DNA of 64,000 nucleotides from Candidatus Opimibacter skivensis (GCA_016721905.1 JADKHH010000036.1:62001-126000), one strand, 5' to 3'; numbered from the stretch's first letter, positions 25,027 to 33,972 are shown. A program made the numbers and translations. Notes: generated by a model not told the origin, from the letters alone.

Positions 25027-25653
25027 ATGAAACTATCCTATCTCCTTTTATCAGCGCTTGTTGTTACACTCACCGCCTGCTCAAGCGATGCCGATAATTT
25101 TTCCGGTGAATGGCAGTCTGTCAATGATCCTTCCAGGCAGATCATTTTCACCAGCTCCGGCAAAACCTATTCTTTTGAAACCAGGAATATAAAAACCGAT
25201 CTCCAGGGAATACCCGGCACCTATAATGCAAAGGCCCATGCGCTGGAATTTGATAATGGAAAAGGAGATACCATTCAATTAGTCTACAATGCTTCCGTAA
25301 AACATATCGTTGGGCTGGATGATGAATTTGAAAAAGCTTCAGGTGCTGTCGCTGAAAAAGCAGAAGATAAAGACTCCACTGAAACAGCTACTGAAGAAAT
25401 AAAATCAGCAGAAGCTGAGCCATCCGCAACCTCCACTAATTGTGCTAAAGGCGATGTGCTGGTCATCAGTGGCAATAACGTCAGGGTGCGCAATGAACCG
25501 GATGTAACCAAACAAAACATACTATTCCAGGTGCATAAGGGCTATGAGGTCATCCATCTTGACGACAAGAATGTGGATGGCCAGAAATGGTATAAGGTAT
25601 GTTACGATGGCAACATTGGTTGGGTCAGCGGGCAATATGCTGCAAAGAAATAA
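25027..25653 (+). CDS. SH3-domain lipoprotein
   Basis: 208 residues with lipobox TLTAC (Cys 18). The first part (about 25-100) looks like a small beta-sandwich or lipocalin-like module (FSGEWQSVNDPSRQIIFTSSGKTYSFETRN). It is followed by an Ala/Glu/Lys/Thr-rich linker (about 100-140). A bacterial SH3 domain ends the protein (about 142-208; GDVLVISGNNVRVRNEPDVTKQNILFQVHKGYEVIHLDDKNVDGQKWYKVCYDGNIGWVSGQY). Such SH3 domains usually bind cell-wall peptides. Membrane-anchored; function not known. It converges with lpd with a 4-bp gap. Confidence 0.8.
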   Translation: MKLSYLLLSALVVTLTACSSDADNFSGEWQSVNDPSRQIIFTSSGKTYSFETRNIKTDLQGIPGTYNAKAHALEFDNGKGDTIQLVYNASVKHIVGLDDEFEKASGAVAEKAEDKDSTETATEEIKSAEAEPSATSTNCAKGDVLVISGNNVRVRNEPDVTKQNILFQVHKGYEVIHLDDKNVDGQKWYKVCYDGNIGWVSGQYAAKK

Positions 25654-25657
25654 GGTA

Positions 25658-27061
25658 CTAGAAATGCAGTGCTCGCTTTTCAGTAGCATCTAAGGCAGCT
25701 TCCTTGATCGCTTCGGAGAAAGTAGGATGAGGATGTGATATCCTAGCCATATCTTCCGCTGAGGCCCTGAATTCCATCAGCGCCACGCCTTCCATGATCA
25801 GATCAGCAGCACGTGCGGCAAACATGTGTACGCCAAGAATTTCGTCTGTGTCCTTTTGGGCAATCACTTTCACAAATCCTTCTGTATCTCCGCTTGCTCT
25901 TGAACGGCCCAGCGCTTTCATTGGAAACTTCCCTACTTTGAATTCCACTCCTTCTGCCTTCAAGGTTTCTTCTGTTTTTCCAACAGAAGCTATTTCCGGC
26001 CAGGTGTAGACAACGCCAGGAATAAGATTGTAGTCTATGTGCGGTTTTTGTCCTGCGATCGTCTCCACTACATAGATGCCCTCTTCCTCAGCCTTGTGTG
26101 CAAGCATAGCTCCTTTGATGACATCTCCGATAGCATAAATGTTGGGCTCATCTGTACGGAGATGCTCACCGACTATGATCTTTCCTTTTTCATCGAGCTT
26201 CACCCCTGTATTTTCCAAACCAAGTCCCTCCGTGTAAGGGCGACGGCCAATGGCAATAAGGCAATAATCAGTGTCCAGCGTTATGGCATCACCACCTGCC
26301 CTTGGTTTCATCTCCACCTTTGCCTTGGTCTTTGATCCCTTGACAGAAATCACCTCATGGCTGAGATGAAAAGTGATACCAAGTTTTTTGAGTGATCGCA
26401 TCAACTCTTTGGCGGCATCGGTATCCATACCAGGCAGTATCCTGTCAAGGTATTCTACCACTTCAACTTTAGTACCAAGCCTGGCAAATACAGAACCCAA
26501 TTCCAGACCGATCACGCCTGCCCCGATGATCACCATATGCTTTGGCAGCGAAGTGATGTTTAGTGTTTCAGTGGAGGTGATTACTCTGTTTTTATCATAA
26601 CCCATGGCTGGGGGAGTCACCGGTTTTGATCCAGTGGCAATAATCACCGTTCCTGCGGTTAAAATAGTTTCAGTTTTATCAGCGGCAATTACCTTGACAT
26701 GGGTTGCATCCAAAAATGATCCATGGCCGTAATAAACATCCACCTTGTTTTTCTTCATCAGGAACTTCACGCCATCGCAGGTCTGGGACACTACCTGATT
26801 TTTGCGTTCGATCATCTGTGGCATATCAAGTGACACTTTCTGTGCACTGATGCCATGCTCGGCAAACGTATGATTCAACTGATGATAGTGCTCTGATGAA
26901 TCAAGCAATGCCTTGGATGGAATACATCCGACATTGAGGCAGGTACCTCCAAGTGTATTGTACTTTTCAATGATCGCGGTTTTCATCCCGAGTTGTCCTG
27001 CCCTGATGGCAGCTACATATCCTCCGGGACCTGAACCTATGATGACAAGATCATATATCAT
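25658..27061 (-). CDS. lpd: Dihydrolipoyl dehydrogenase
   Basis: 467 residues, the standard E3 length. FAD-binding GSGPGGYVAAIRA (9-21), redox-active disulfide C41-x4-C46 (GGTCLNVGCIPSKALL), NAD-binding GAGVIGLELGSVFARLG (about 180-196), second FAD motif YAIGDVI, and the C-terminal active-site HPHPTFSE are all present. It reoxidises dihydrolipoamide for the 2-oxoacid dehydrogenase or glycine cleavage complexes in the cytoplasm. It is the last gene of the gpx-holB-ricT-lpd run, and its ATG overlaps the ricT stop by 4 nt. Confidence 0.95.
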   Translation of the reverse strand: MIYDLVIIGSGPGGYVAAIRAGQLGMKTAIIEKYNTLGGTCLNVGCIPSKALLDSSEHYHQLNHTFAEHGISAQKVSLDMPQMIERKNQVVSQTCDGVKFLMKKNKVDVYYGHGSFLDATHVKVIAADKTETILTAGTVIIATGSKPVTPPAMGYDKNRVITSTETLNITSLPKHMVIIGAGVIGLELGSVFARLGTKVEVVEYLDRILPGMDTDAAKELMRSLKKLGITFHLSHEVISVKGSKTKAKVEMKPRAGGDAITLDTDYCLIAIGRRPYTEGLGLENTGVKLDEKGKIIVGEHLRTDEPNIYAIGDVIKGAMLAHKAEEEGIYVVETIAGQKPHIDYNLIPGVVYTWPEIASVGKTEETLKAEGVEFKVGKFPMKALGRSRASGDTEGFVKVIAQKDTDEILGVHMFAARAADLIMEGVALMEFRASAEDMARISHPHPTFSEAIKEAALDATEKRALHF

Positions 27062-28803
27062 TCTGATGGATTATTTTGTGGAGGTCGTTCACCGCCTTCA
27101 GGACGTGGCCCCTTATTACGATTTCGGTTTCTATTCCGGTTGCGATTCTGTCCACCCCCTTGTTGATTTCTGTTTTCCTCGCTCCCTGGTGCATTCGGAT
27201 CGCGCGGTGGTCTTGGCTCACGAGGTTGTTGTTCACTTCGGGGTGCATTCGGATCGCGTGGTGGCCTTGGCTCACGTGGCTGTTGTTCACTACGTGGTGC
27301 ATTCGGATCGCGTGGTGGCCTTGGCTCACGTGGCTGTTGTTCACTACGAGGTGCATTCGGATCACGCGGTGGCCTTGGCTCACGTGGCTGTTGTTCACTA
27401 CGAGGTGCATTCGGATCGCGAGGCGGTCTTGGTTCACGTTGCTTTTGCTCACCTCTTGGGGCATTTGGATCACGTGGTGGCCTTTGTTTATGCTCATGTC
27501 TTGGAGCGTTTGGATCACGAGGCTCACGTGGTTTTTGTTCGCCTCTTGGTGCATTCGGATCGCGTGGTGGTCGTGGGGACTGGTCATTCCTGCGTTGCTG
27601 ATTGTCACGCTTTGGCTGACCTGGCTTGTCGCCCTGTTCTCTCCTTTGTTGAGGTTGCTGTTGTCCACCAGCACCTTGTCCATCCGGACGCTGCCCTGGT
27701 TTTTTCTTTTTCTTGTTCTTCTTCTTTTTATAATCCGGCAAATCGATTTCGCCACCTGCATCATCATAGTCGAGTTGCTCTTCCTCCACCACGAGATTAG
27801 GATCCTGCAGTTGATCAGGCAATTCTCCTTTCAGGTTCATTTGCTTGATCAGCTTGACACGTTCGAGTGACAAGGCCATCACTGTATTACGGCCTCTCTC
27901 TATTTCAACACTATAATAGAGCAAGCGTTTAAAAATATCCATCTTGATCAGTGAGGAGGATCCTCCCTGGTATCTCAATATTTCTACATCCTGTGGAAAC
28001 TCATCAATAGCTTCCATGTAGGTGTCGAGTTCATAGTTGAGGCAACATTTTAACCTGCCGCATTGGCCGGAGAGCTTTGCCTGGTTGATGGAAAGGTTTT
28101 GATAGCGAGCTGCATGTGTATTGACGGATTTGAAATCTGTCAGCCAGGTGGAGCAGCACAGTTCACGGCCGCATGTGCCGATACCTCCGATCCTGGAGGA
28201 TTCTTGCCTGGCACCGATCTGTCGCATTTCAACTTTGACCTGAAATTCCTTAGCGTATAATCTGACCAATTCGCGAAAATCGATACGGCCTTCAGCTGTA
28301 TAATAAAACGTGGCTTTCCTTCCATCTCCTCTGTATTCCACATCACATATCTTCATATCCAGTCCCAGGGAAACTGTGATCGCCCTGCCTCTCACCATTG
28401 CCTGCTTTTCGAGGGCCCGGTATTCATTGAGGCGTTCGATATCTCTGTCGTTGGCGATTCGGACTACCGGATTGGTGATGGTTGCTTCTTTTACACGTTT
28501 CTTCTTCATCTGCAGTCGCACCAACTCACCCGTCAGGGAGATGACACCCACATCGAAGCCAGTGCCTGTATCGACCACGACCATGTCGCGGGTCTGTGCA
28601 GGATTAAACTGGTGATTCCGAAAAAATTCTTTCCGGGCGCCTTTCTTAAAACTGATCTCTACGATATCGGTACCGGTTGGATCTTCATAATCATAGACCG
28701 CCAGCCAGTCATAGGTATTCATTTTATTACAGCCGCCTGTTGCGCAGTGACCATTATTCTGACAGCCGTTTGGGGATCCGCTTTGGCAAGTTGCACAAGC
28801 CAT
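27058..28803 (-). CDS. ricT: RicT/PSP1-domain protein with repetitive Pro/Arg tail
   Basis: 581 residues. The first ~300 are the PSP1/RicT (YaaT) protein: a Cys-rich start (MACATCQSGSPNGCQNNGHC), the PSP1 core (about 60-190), and the conserved IGTCGRELCCSTWL ... SGQCGRLKCCLNYE cysteine clusters (about 208-255). The tail (about 355-581) is unusual: lysine runs, then eight RDPNAP elements in roughly 18-residue units (REPRPPRDPNAPRSEQQP), ending in an NRNRNRN stretch. In Bacillus RicT acts with RicA/RicF in RNase Y-dependent mRNA maturation; in Bacteroidota its role is not established. The basic disordered tail suggests RNA binding (inference). Its position next to holB matches the holB-yaaT pairing in Firmicutes. 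Confidence 0.88.
   Translation of the reverse strand: MACATCQSGSPNGCQNNGHCATGGCNKMNTYDWLAVYDYEDPTGTDIVEISFKKGARKEFFRNHQFNPAQTRDMVVVDTGTGFDVGVISLTGELVRLQMKKKRVKEATITNPVVRIANDRDIERLNEYRALEKQAMVRGRAITVSLGLDMKICDVEYRGDGRKATFYYTAEGRIDFRELVRLYAKEFQVKVEMRQIGARQESSRIGGIGTCGRELCCSTWLTDFKSVNTHAARYQNLSINQAKLSGQCGRLKCCLNYELDTYMEAIDEFPQDVEILRYQGGSSSLIKMDIFKRLLYYSVEIERGRNTVMALSLERVKLIKQMNLKGELPDQLQDPNLVVEEEQLDYDDAGGEIDLPDYKKKKNKKKKKPGQRPDGQGAGGQQQPQQRREQGDKPGQPKRDNQQRRNDQSPRPPRDPNAPRGEQKPREPRDPNAPRHEHKQRPPRDPNAPRGEQKQREPRPPRDPNAPRSEQQPREPRPPRDPNAPRSEQQPREPRPPRDPNAPRSEQQPREPRPPRDPNAPRSEQQPREPRPPRDPNAPGSEENRNQQGGGQNRNRNRNRNRNKGPRPEGGERPPQNNPSE
27180..27575. repeat. 54-bp tandem repeats inside ricT
   Basis: About five near-identical 54-bp units plus diverged ones encode the RDPNAPRSEQQPREPRPP tail repeats. 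Because 54 is a multiple of three, the other frames also stay open, which creates long spurious ORFs on both strands here. Confidence 0.85.
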
Positions 28804-28806
28804 AGT

Positions 28807-29931
28807 TTACGAGTTTATATGTTGAAGGCGATACGCCGCTAATTGATTTTTAATAGAAACAGACATCGCCAGCCAAAGCAATTTGGTATTGGCATTCCTG
28901 CTGATTTTTTCATATCCGGATTGCAGGCACTGGATGACCGGGTGCCATGCTTGTGGATCGTAATGTTGATGTAAATACTTGATCATCTCGTTCCCTTCCA
29001 CTGGAAAATCAGCATGATCCCTTGCGGACAATGCCCAGAGAATATTCCTGACAAACGCAATGGAATACAATGCGAACTGTTTTTGTTCTTCTTTTTCCTG
29101 GCTGCCCATTTTAGTAGACCAGCTCCCCAGTTCATGTCCTTTGCGTGCAATAATCGCCCTGAACCAGGATGCCATTTCATCCTTGAAATTCATCATGGTA
29201 TTGTGCGCAAGGGAAAAGGCCCTGCCCATATTATTGACAGATTGACGTGCAATCAAAGGAGCTGCATTTCTGTCAACTTTGTATTCTTCTACCAGGAGAC
29301 GAAGTATCTCATCTTGCTCCATCGGCGGAAAATAAAGTTGCATGCAACGAGACCTGATGGTGGGCAATACCTGCTCGCGTTGGTTGGTCACCAGTATAAA
29401 GTACGTTTGCTCTGGTGGTTCTTCGATCATCTTGAGCAACCGGTTACCTTCCCTTGCGAGAAACTGAGCCATCCAGATCACCAGGACTTTGTTTCCTCCT
29501 TCAAAAGCCTGAAGGCTGAGATCAGCCGTAACATGTTGAATATCCTCCTTGTGTATATCCACCTGTTTGCCTTCAACTTCGCAAAACTGGGTCCACTGGA
29601 AAACATCTAACCATGGATTCGTTGATATCGCTTCACGCCATGGCCCTAAAAATTCTTCAGTCAAAGATTTTGCTCCGGCGAGCGGTAACAGGAAGTGAAG
29701 GTCGGGATGAATATTCTTTGCTGCCCTGTTGCATGACGGGCAGTTTCGGCATGCTTTACCCTGTTGGGGAGAGGTACAGAGGATATCATTGGCAAGTGAA
29801 ATGGCTCCAGGCAGAATCCCTGATCCGGGTTCACCATACATCAAGATAGCGTGTGGCAACCTTCCCCCGGAGAGGATGGTGTCCAATTGTTGCCGGACTG
29901 CCGGCTGGCCAAAATGATCTAATAGTGCCAT
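28807..29931 (-). CDS. holB: DNA polymerase III delta' subunit
   Basis: 374 residues from the ATG at 29931. An in-frame ATG at 29955 would overlap the upstream gpx gene by 14 bp and add MKLPELSG before the usual N-terminus. It is clamp-loader AAA+-like: LPHAILMYGEPGSG replaces the P-loop and lacks the Lys-Ser/Thr, as expected for delta'. There is a zinc-module CRNCPSC (about 60-75), then LLKMIEEPPEQTYFILVTNQREQVLPTIRSRCMQLYF (the sensor 1/SRC region). It assembles with DnaX and HolA to load the sliding clamp. Operon with gpx upstream and ricT 3 bp downstream. Confidence 0.88.
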   Translation of the reverse strand: MALLDHFGQPAVRQQLDTILSGGRLPHAILMYGEPGSGILPGAISLANDILCTSPQQGKACRNCPSCNRAAKNIHPDLHFLLPLAGAKSLTEEFLGPWREAISTNPWLDVFQWTQFCEVEGKQVDIHKEDIQHVTADLSLQAFEGGNKVLVIWMAQFLAREGNRLLKMIEEPPEQTYFILVTNQREQVLPTIRSRCMQLYFPPMEQDEILRLLVEEYKVDRNAAPLIARQSVNNMGRAFSLAHNTMMNFKDEMASWFRAIIARKGHELGSWSTKMGSQEKEEQKQFALYSIAFVRNILWALSARDHADFPVEGNEMIKYLHQHYDPQAWHPVIQCLQSGYEKISRNANTKLLWLAMSVSIKNQLAAYRLQHINS

Positions 29932-29941
29932 ACCTGATAAC

Positions 29942-30424
29942 TCAGGTAGCTTCAATCCATTTTATGATCTGGTCATCGAGGGGCGAAGTCTCTGCAGTGA
30001 AAACATGTTGCCATTCCCCTTGCGGGCCTATGGCATACTTTTGAAAATTCCAGGTTACCTCACTGTCAGATACCCCGTTGTTGGTCTTGCGGGTCAGCCA
30101 TTCGTATAATGGATGAACCGGTGCGGACCGGATATTTATTTTTTTACTCAATGGAAAGGTCACATCAAACATGGTCTTGCAAAAGGACTGAATCTCCTCT
30201 TCTTCACCAGGTTCCTGCCTGCCAAAATCATTGCATGGGCATCCTAAAACCACTAATCTCTCGCTATAATGCCTGTGCAATTCTTCTAACTGCTCATATT
30301 GCGGGGTAAATCCGCATGCTGACGCAACATTGACGATCAGCATTTTTTTACCCTTGAATTGATCTAACCTAATTTCCTTTCCATTGATGCCCCCGATGCT
30401 GATATTGTGGATCGATGCCACCAA
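29942..30424 (-). CDS. Glutathione peroxidase family protein
   Basis: 160 residues with no ATG: the frame opens at TTG (30424) or GTG (30421), and a stop lies just upstream, so a non-ATG start is forced. Thiol peroxidase motifs are NVASACGFTPQYEQLEELH with peroxidatic C37, LGCPCNDFGRQEPG (usually NQFG, here NDFG) and WNFQKY with the Trp/Asn pair. A second Cys in SFCKTMF (about 80-90) could resolve the disulfide, as in thioredoxin-dependent GPx. It reduces peroxides in the cytoplasm. First gene of the operon with holB. Confidence 0.9.
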   Translation of the reverse strand: MVASIHNISIGGINGKEIRLDQFKGKKMLIVNVASACGFTPQYEQLEELHRHYSERLVVLGCPCNDFGRQEPGEEEEIQSFCKTMFDVTFPLSKKINIRSAPVHPLYEWLTRKTNNGVSDSEVTWNFQKYAIGPQGEWQHVFTAETSPLDDQIIKWIEAT

Positions 30425-30459
30425 CTCAATAGTTTATGAATGGGTAAAAATAGCAATAA

Positions 30460-30503
30460 ATGGGCAAAGGGCAAGGGGCAAGGAGCAGGGAGCAAGGGGC
30501 TAC
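30460..30503 (+). repeat. Heptad array, unit GRGCARG
   Basis: GGGCAAA, GGGCAAG, GGGCAAG, GAGCAGG, GAGCAAG, GGGC in phase, between divergent gpx and paaY-like genes. It is followed by CTTCGGCAAGCTCAGGGACC (30529-30548), a relative of widespread bacterial intergenic motifs. Confidence 0.65.
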
Positions 30504-30559
30504 CTCAAATCAGTTATCTAATTATGTCCTTCGGCAAGCTCAGGGACCGATTGATTGGT

Positions 30560-30567
30560 TAATTTTG
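30560..30567 (+). promoter_or_regulatory. -7 box for the PaaY-like gene
   Basis: TAATTTTG, a perfect TAnnTTTG, lies 22 nt before the ATG at 30590. The in-frame TTG at 30581 is a less likely start. Confidence 0.45.
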
Positions 30568-30589
30568 GGCTGCTAAAGGCTTGAAAATC

Positions 30590-31192
30590 ATGATATACCG
30601 TTTTGAAGACCATATCCCTGTCGTCGATCCGTCCTCTTTTGTGCATCCGATGGCCACCGTGACCGGTAAGGTGATCATTGGTAAAAACGTATATGTCGGG
30701 CCAGGGGCGGCCATCAGGGGAGATTGGGGAGGTATCGTGATCGAAGATGGGTGTAATGTCCAGGAAAACTGCACTATTCATATGTTTCCGGGGATTACCG
30801 TCCGATTGCTGGAGGGTGCTCATATAGGACATGGAGCTGTGATCCATGGTGCCATTATCGGCAGAAATTGCCTGGTCGGTATGAATTCGGTGATTATGGA
30901 TGAAGTTGAATTGGGGGAAGAGTGTATTGTCGGGGCACTCACGTTTGTCAAGGCAGGTGAAAAAATACCCAGACGTAGCCTTGTGGCTGGTAATCCCGCC
31001 AGAATTATCAAAGAAGTATCTGACGAGATGATCAACTGGAAAACAGAAGGCACCGGGCTTTACCAGGCATTGCCCTCCAGATGCTTCAACGGCCTACGGC
31101 CTGTCCTACCTCTAACAGTCGTTCCGGATGATTTTCTTGAAGAATCAAGCGGTGATCAATATTCGCCCTGGAAACCAGGTTCAAATCGCTAA
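30590..31192 (+). CDS. paaY: Gamma-carbonic-anhydrase-like hexapeptide protein (PaaY type)
   Basis: 200 residues. It is a left-handed beta-helix of hexapeptide repeats (VIIGKNVYVGPGAAIRGDWGGIVIEDGCNVQENCTIHMFPG ... GAHIGHGAVIHGAIIGRNCLVGMNSVIMDEVELGEE), with metal-binding-type His residues in IHMF, HIGHG and VIHG. The C-terminal extension (KTEGTGLYQALPSRC...LRP) is the PaaY-specific tail absent from shorter carbonic anhydrase homologues. PaaY is a thioesterase that removes dead-end CoA esters in phenylacetate catabolism. paaZ and an enoyl-CoA hydratase gene lie within 6 kb, which supports that role. A general gamma-CA-like function cannot be excluded. Confidence 0.82.
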   Translation: MIYRFEDHIPVVDPSSFVHPMATVTGKVIIGKNVYVGPGAAIRGDWGGIVIEDGCNVQENCTIHMFPGITVRLLEGAHIGHGAVIHGAIIGRNCLVGMNSVIMDEVELGEECIVGALTFVKAGEKIPRRSLVAGNPARIIKEVSDEMINWKTEGTGLYQALPSRCFNGLRPVLPLTVVPDDFLEESSGDQYSPWKPGSNR

Positions 31193-31268
31193 AGTCTTGA
31201 TGCCGACTTCCTGCCTTGGTTGAAATCCTTATTTTGCAGTCCTTTTTCAAATGAACCAGTAACTTTTT

Positions 31269-33665
31269 ATGAGAATTACCTTCCTCCGGGGCCTGACGGC
31301 TCTCCTCTTATTGCTTTCCCCCATATTTTCCTTTTCCCAGCTAAACATGACCTTACAGGATAGCGTGACCTACACGTCCGGGGTCAATGATATTTGTGGA
31401 TGGGCTGCGCCGGATGGCAAAGAGTACGCACTGGTCGGCCTCCATTCGGGGGTAGCGATTGTAGATGTTGATAGTACTCCCCTAAAGGAGGTTGCCTTTG
31501 TCCCTACTTTCAACAATCAATGGAAAGATATCAACACCTATGGGCATTATGCCTATGTGTCGGCAGAAGCAAACGTAGGCATCCTGATCATCGACCTGCA
31601 ATATCTCCCCGATTCTGTTGAAACTTACATCTGGCAGGATTCCTTGCCAACGGCTGAGGGACCGCGCCCCTTGACCCGGGCTCATACGCTCTGGACAGAT
31701 GAGCACGGCATCCTCTATCTCAATGGAAGCAACCTTAATAACGGAGGGGTGATTATGCTTGATGTTGCTTCCAGTCCGACTGATCCAGTGTTCCTGGGAT
31801 ATGCTCCATCGATATATTCACATGACTGCTATACAAGAGACAGTATCATCTACAGTGCTGAGATCTATTCCGGCAATCTGTCTATCTACGATGCACATGA
31901 TCCGCAAAATATTACGATGCTTGGTCAGGTAAGGACTCCGAATGAATTCACACACAATGCATGGCTTTCAGACAACAGTAAATACATGTTTACTACCGAC
32001 GAAAGACCAGATTCGTACGTCGCCTCTTATGATATTACCGATCCGGGAAACATCATCGAACTGGATCGTTGGAGACAAGCAGCCACTGAAGGTTTAGGAA
32101 ATGTAGTGCACAACGTGTATGTATGGGAACAAGACTGGTTGCTTGTAGCATACTACGCCAATGGTACCGTCATTGTAGATGGATCACGTCCTGACAATCT
32201 TGTTGAAGTAGGAAATTTTGATTCCTTCCAGGGCCCTGATGGAAACTATCCAGGAGTTTGGGGTACTTATCCCTGGTTACCCTCTGGAAAAATACTCAGC
32301 TCTGATCGAAATTCTGGCTTATACGTGTTTGAACCTAATTATGTCCGCGCCTGTTTTCTTGAAGGTACAGTAGTGGATTCGATCACAGGGCTACCTGTTG
32401 ATAATGCGATAGTGACGATCGAAAGTGACGAGATCATTTTGCCGCAGCCTACACGTTTTGATGGTGTATTTAAAATGGGCAAAGCTATCCCCGGTCAGTT
32501 TAGTTATACAATAAAAAAGAAAGGTTACTATTCAAAGACGTTATCAGCTGAATTTATGAATGGTGAGGTATTAACACCGGTTGTTGAATTGTCGCCAGTT
32601 CCTAAATATCCTATAATGGGTAAGGTCCTTTTCAGCGAAGGCGGAGAGGTACCATTTGCGAAGGTGAAATTAATCGGGTCAATTGATGGGTATGAATTAA
32701 CAAGTGATAAAAACGGCGATTTTTTCTTTCCTGCCATTTATAACGACACCTATGAACTGGAATCCGGCATATGGGGGCATACCTATGAATCGATTGTTGT
32801 CATTGATGAACCCATGCAATTGAATATAACACTCAGTGAGGGTTACAAAGATAATTTTGATCTTGACCTGGGATGGACTGTTTCCGGAAATGCCATCAAC
32901 GGCATATGGGAGCGAGGCACCCCTGCCCTTCAATTATTATCAAATACCTGGGTTTGCAGCTCGGCAGGTGATTCACCAAATGATTCTGGAGGATTAGCAT
33001 ACACCACAGGTCTTCCTACTTCAAATAATGTATTGGACAACGAAGTCAGTGGAGGCACTACCTGGCTTATTTCACCACCTATGGATCTTACAGAAGCAAT
33101 TGAACCTAAAATCAGCTTTGATTACTGGCTTTGTGAATTTCCACCAAATCAATATACCGGGCTTAGTGTCTGGCTTACGAATGATGTAGATACAACCCTG
33201 CTGGAAGAGCTGAGAAATGATACTATCACCGGATCATGGCAATCCAAATCTTATCCTAACCTGGAGCTAACGGGACCGATCAATCAGGTAAGGCTGATGA
33301 TCAGTGCTACGGATACCACATCAGGTCAAAGTGATTACATCCTGAAAGTACATTTTGACAATTTCAAACTTTCCCAAAGTGGCTTGTCGACTAAAGATCC
33401 ATATCCTGTAGGAAAATATTTTGTTGTCTATCCTAATCCTTCAAATGGCGAGACTATCTACCTGAAGCAAAGCGAAGGATTTGAAAAAGATGTCACGTCC
33501 ATTCATATGTATGATATCCAGGGCCGTTTAGTCTCCAGGCAGAATGTACAACCTGGTAATAAAATAATTGCCATCGACCATCAACTGGAAGGAGGATTGT
33601 ATTTCATTCAGTGGATGACTACGGATGGAGTGAGTGGGATTGAGAAGGTTTCTGTGTTAAAGTAA
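31269..33665 (+). CDS. Choice-of-anchor B / LVIVD-repeat T9SS secreted protein
   Basis: 798 residues with a signal peptide ending FSFSQ. The first ~350 residues form a beta-propeller of LVIVD repeats (GVAIVDVDS, VGILIIDLQYLPD, GVIMLDVASSP, LSIYDAHDPQNITMLG, ASYDITDPGNI). Two carboxypeptidase-regulatory-like modules follow (about 360-520; FLEGTVVDSITGLPVDNAIVTIES, GKVLFSEGGEVPFAKVKLIG). A jellyroll-like segment comes next (about 530-700; DNFDLDLGWTVSGNAINGIWERGTP). A type A T9SS sorting domain ends the protein (about 720-798; VYPNPSNGETIYL ... GLYFIQWMTTDGVSGIEKVSVLK). It is exported to the surface; function unknown. It stands alone. Confidence 0.82.
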   Translation: MRITFLRGLTALLLLLSPIFSFSQLNMTLQDSVTYTSGVNDICGWAAPDGKEYALVGLHSGVAIVDVDSTPLKEVAFVPTFNNQWKDINTYGHYAYVSAEANVGILIIDLQYLPDSVETYIWQDSLPTAEGPRPLTRAHTLWTDEHGILYLNGSNLNNGGVIMLDVASSPTDPVFLGYAPSIYSHDCYTRDSIIYSAEIYSGNLSIYDAHDPQNITMLGQVRTPNEFTHNAWLSDNSKYMFTTDERPDSYVASYDITDPGNIIELDRWRQAATEGLGNVVHNVYVWEQDWLLVAYYANGTVIVDGSRPDNLVEVGNFDSFQGPDGNYPGVWGTYPWLPSGKILSSDRNSGLYVFEPNYVRACFLEGTVVDSITGLPVDNAIVTIESDEIILPQPTRFDGVFKMGKAIPGQFSYTIKKKGYYSKTLSAEFMNGEVLTPVVELSPVPKYPIMGKVLFSEGGEVPFAKVKLIGSIDGYELTSDKNGDFFFPAIYNDTYELESGIWGHTYESIVVIDEPMQLNITLSEGYKDNFDLDLGWTVSGNAINGIWERGTPALQLLSNTWVCSSAGDSPNDSGGLAYTTGLPTSNNVLDNEVSGGTTWLISPPMDLTEAIEPKISFDYWLCEFPPNQYTGLSVWLTNDVDTTLLEELRNDTITGSWQSKSYPNLELTGPINQVRLMISATDTTSGQSDYILKVHFDNFKLSQSGLSTKDPYPVGKYFVVYPNPSNGETIYLKQSEGFEKDVTSIHMYDIQGRLVSRQNVQPGNKIIAIDHQLEGGLYFIQWMTTDGVSGIEKVSVLK

Positions 33666-33820
33666 GCAGGCATTCAGTTAGGCGGTAAGAGCAGATTGGC
33701 AGGTTTCAGTAATCAGTAACTAAAAAGCAGCTTGCAAAACAGTTTTCGCTTTTTGATAGCACGATTTATTGAATAGCCTCGACTTTCTGATCGATGTGGA
33801 AGGAATGTCATGAGTTAATC
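33666..33820. other. Intergenic, degenerate repeats only
   Basis: This stretch contains a few decayed AGTNNNC-like units near 33672-33720 and otherwise nothing I can support. The palindromic element that follows occupies most of the remaining gap before paaZ. Confidence 0.4.
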
Positions 33821-33928
33821 GCCGCTGGATGGCGTTCTCGCCGCCAGCCAGCAAGATTCCATAGAGGATTTTCTATGGAATTACGGTTGGTAGCGCGGTG
33901 GTTGGCGGAGAAAACTCCATCCAACGGC
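33821..33928. repeat. Nested palindromic element upstream of paaZ
   Basis: Outer arms GCCGCTGGATGGCGTTCTCG (33821-33840, continuing to 33846) and, inverted, GGCGGAGAAAACTCCATCCA (33905-33924, within 33903-33928). Inner perfect stem ATTCCATAG (33856-33864) / CTATGGAAT (33873-33881). The arm sequence recurs at 2015-2042. It is cruciform-capable and BIME-like. Confidence 0.7.
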
Positions 33929-33960
33929 CTTCAGGAGATTAAGAGGCAAACCAGAGGTCG

Positions 33961-33968
33961 TATCTTCG
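33961..33968 (+). promoter_or_regulatory. -7 box for paaZ
   Basis: TATCTTCG matches TAnnTTCG and ends 4 nt before the ATG at 33973, so the mRNA is probably leaderless. Confidence 0.5.
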
Positions 33969-33972
33969 CGGG

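Noticed and set aside
27180..27575. Possible CRISPR array
   Set aside because: The repeats are contiguous 54-bp coding units without unique spacers and there are no cas genes.
26913..27870. Long open frames on both strands over ricT (295 and 264 codons on +, 238 on -)
   Set aside because: They arise from the 54-bp in-frame repeats in the ricT tail; their proteins are low-complexity His/Val or Trp/Leu repeats with no homology, and ricT itself is clear.
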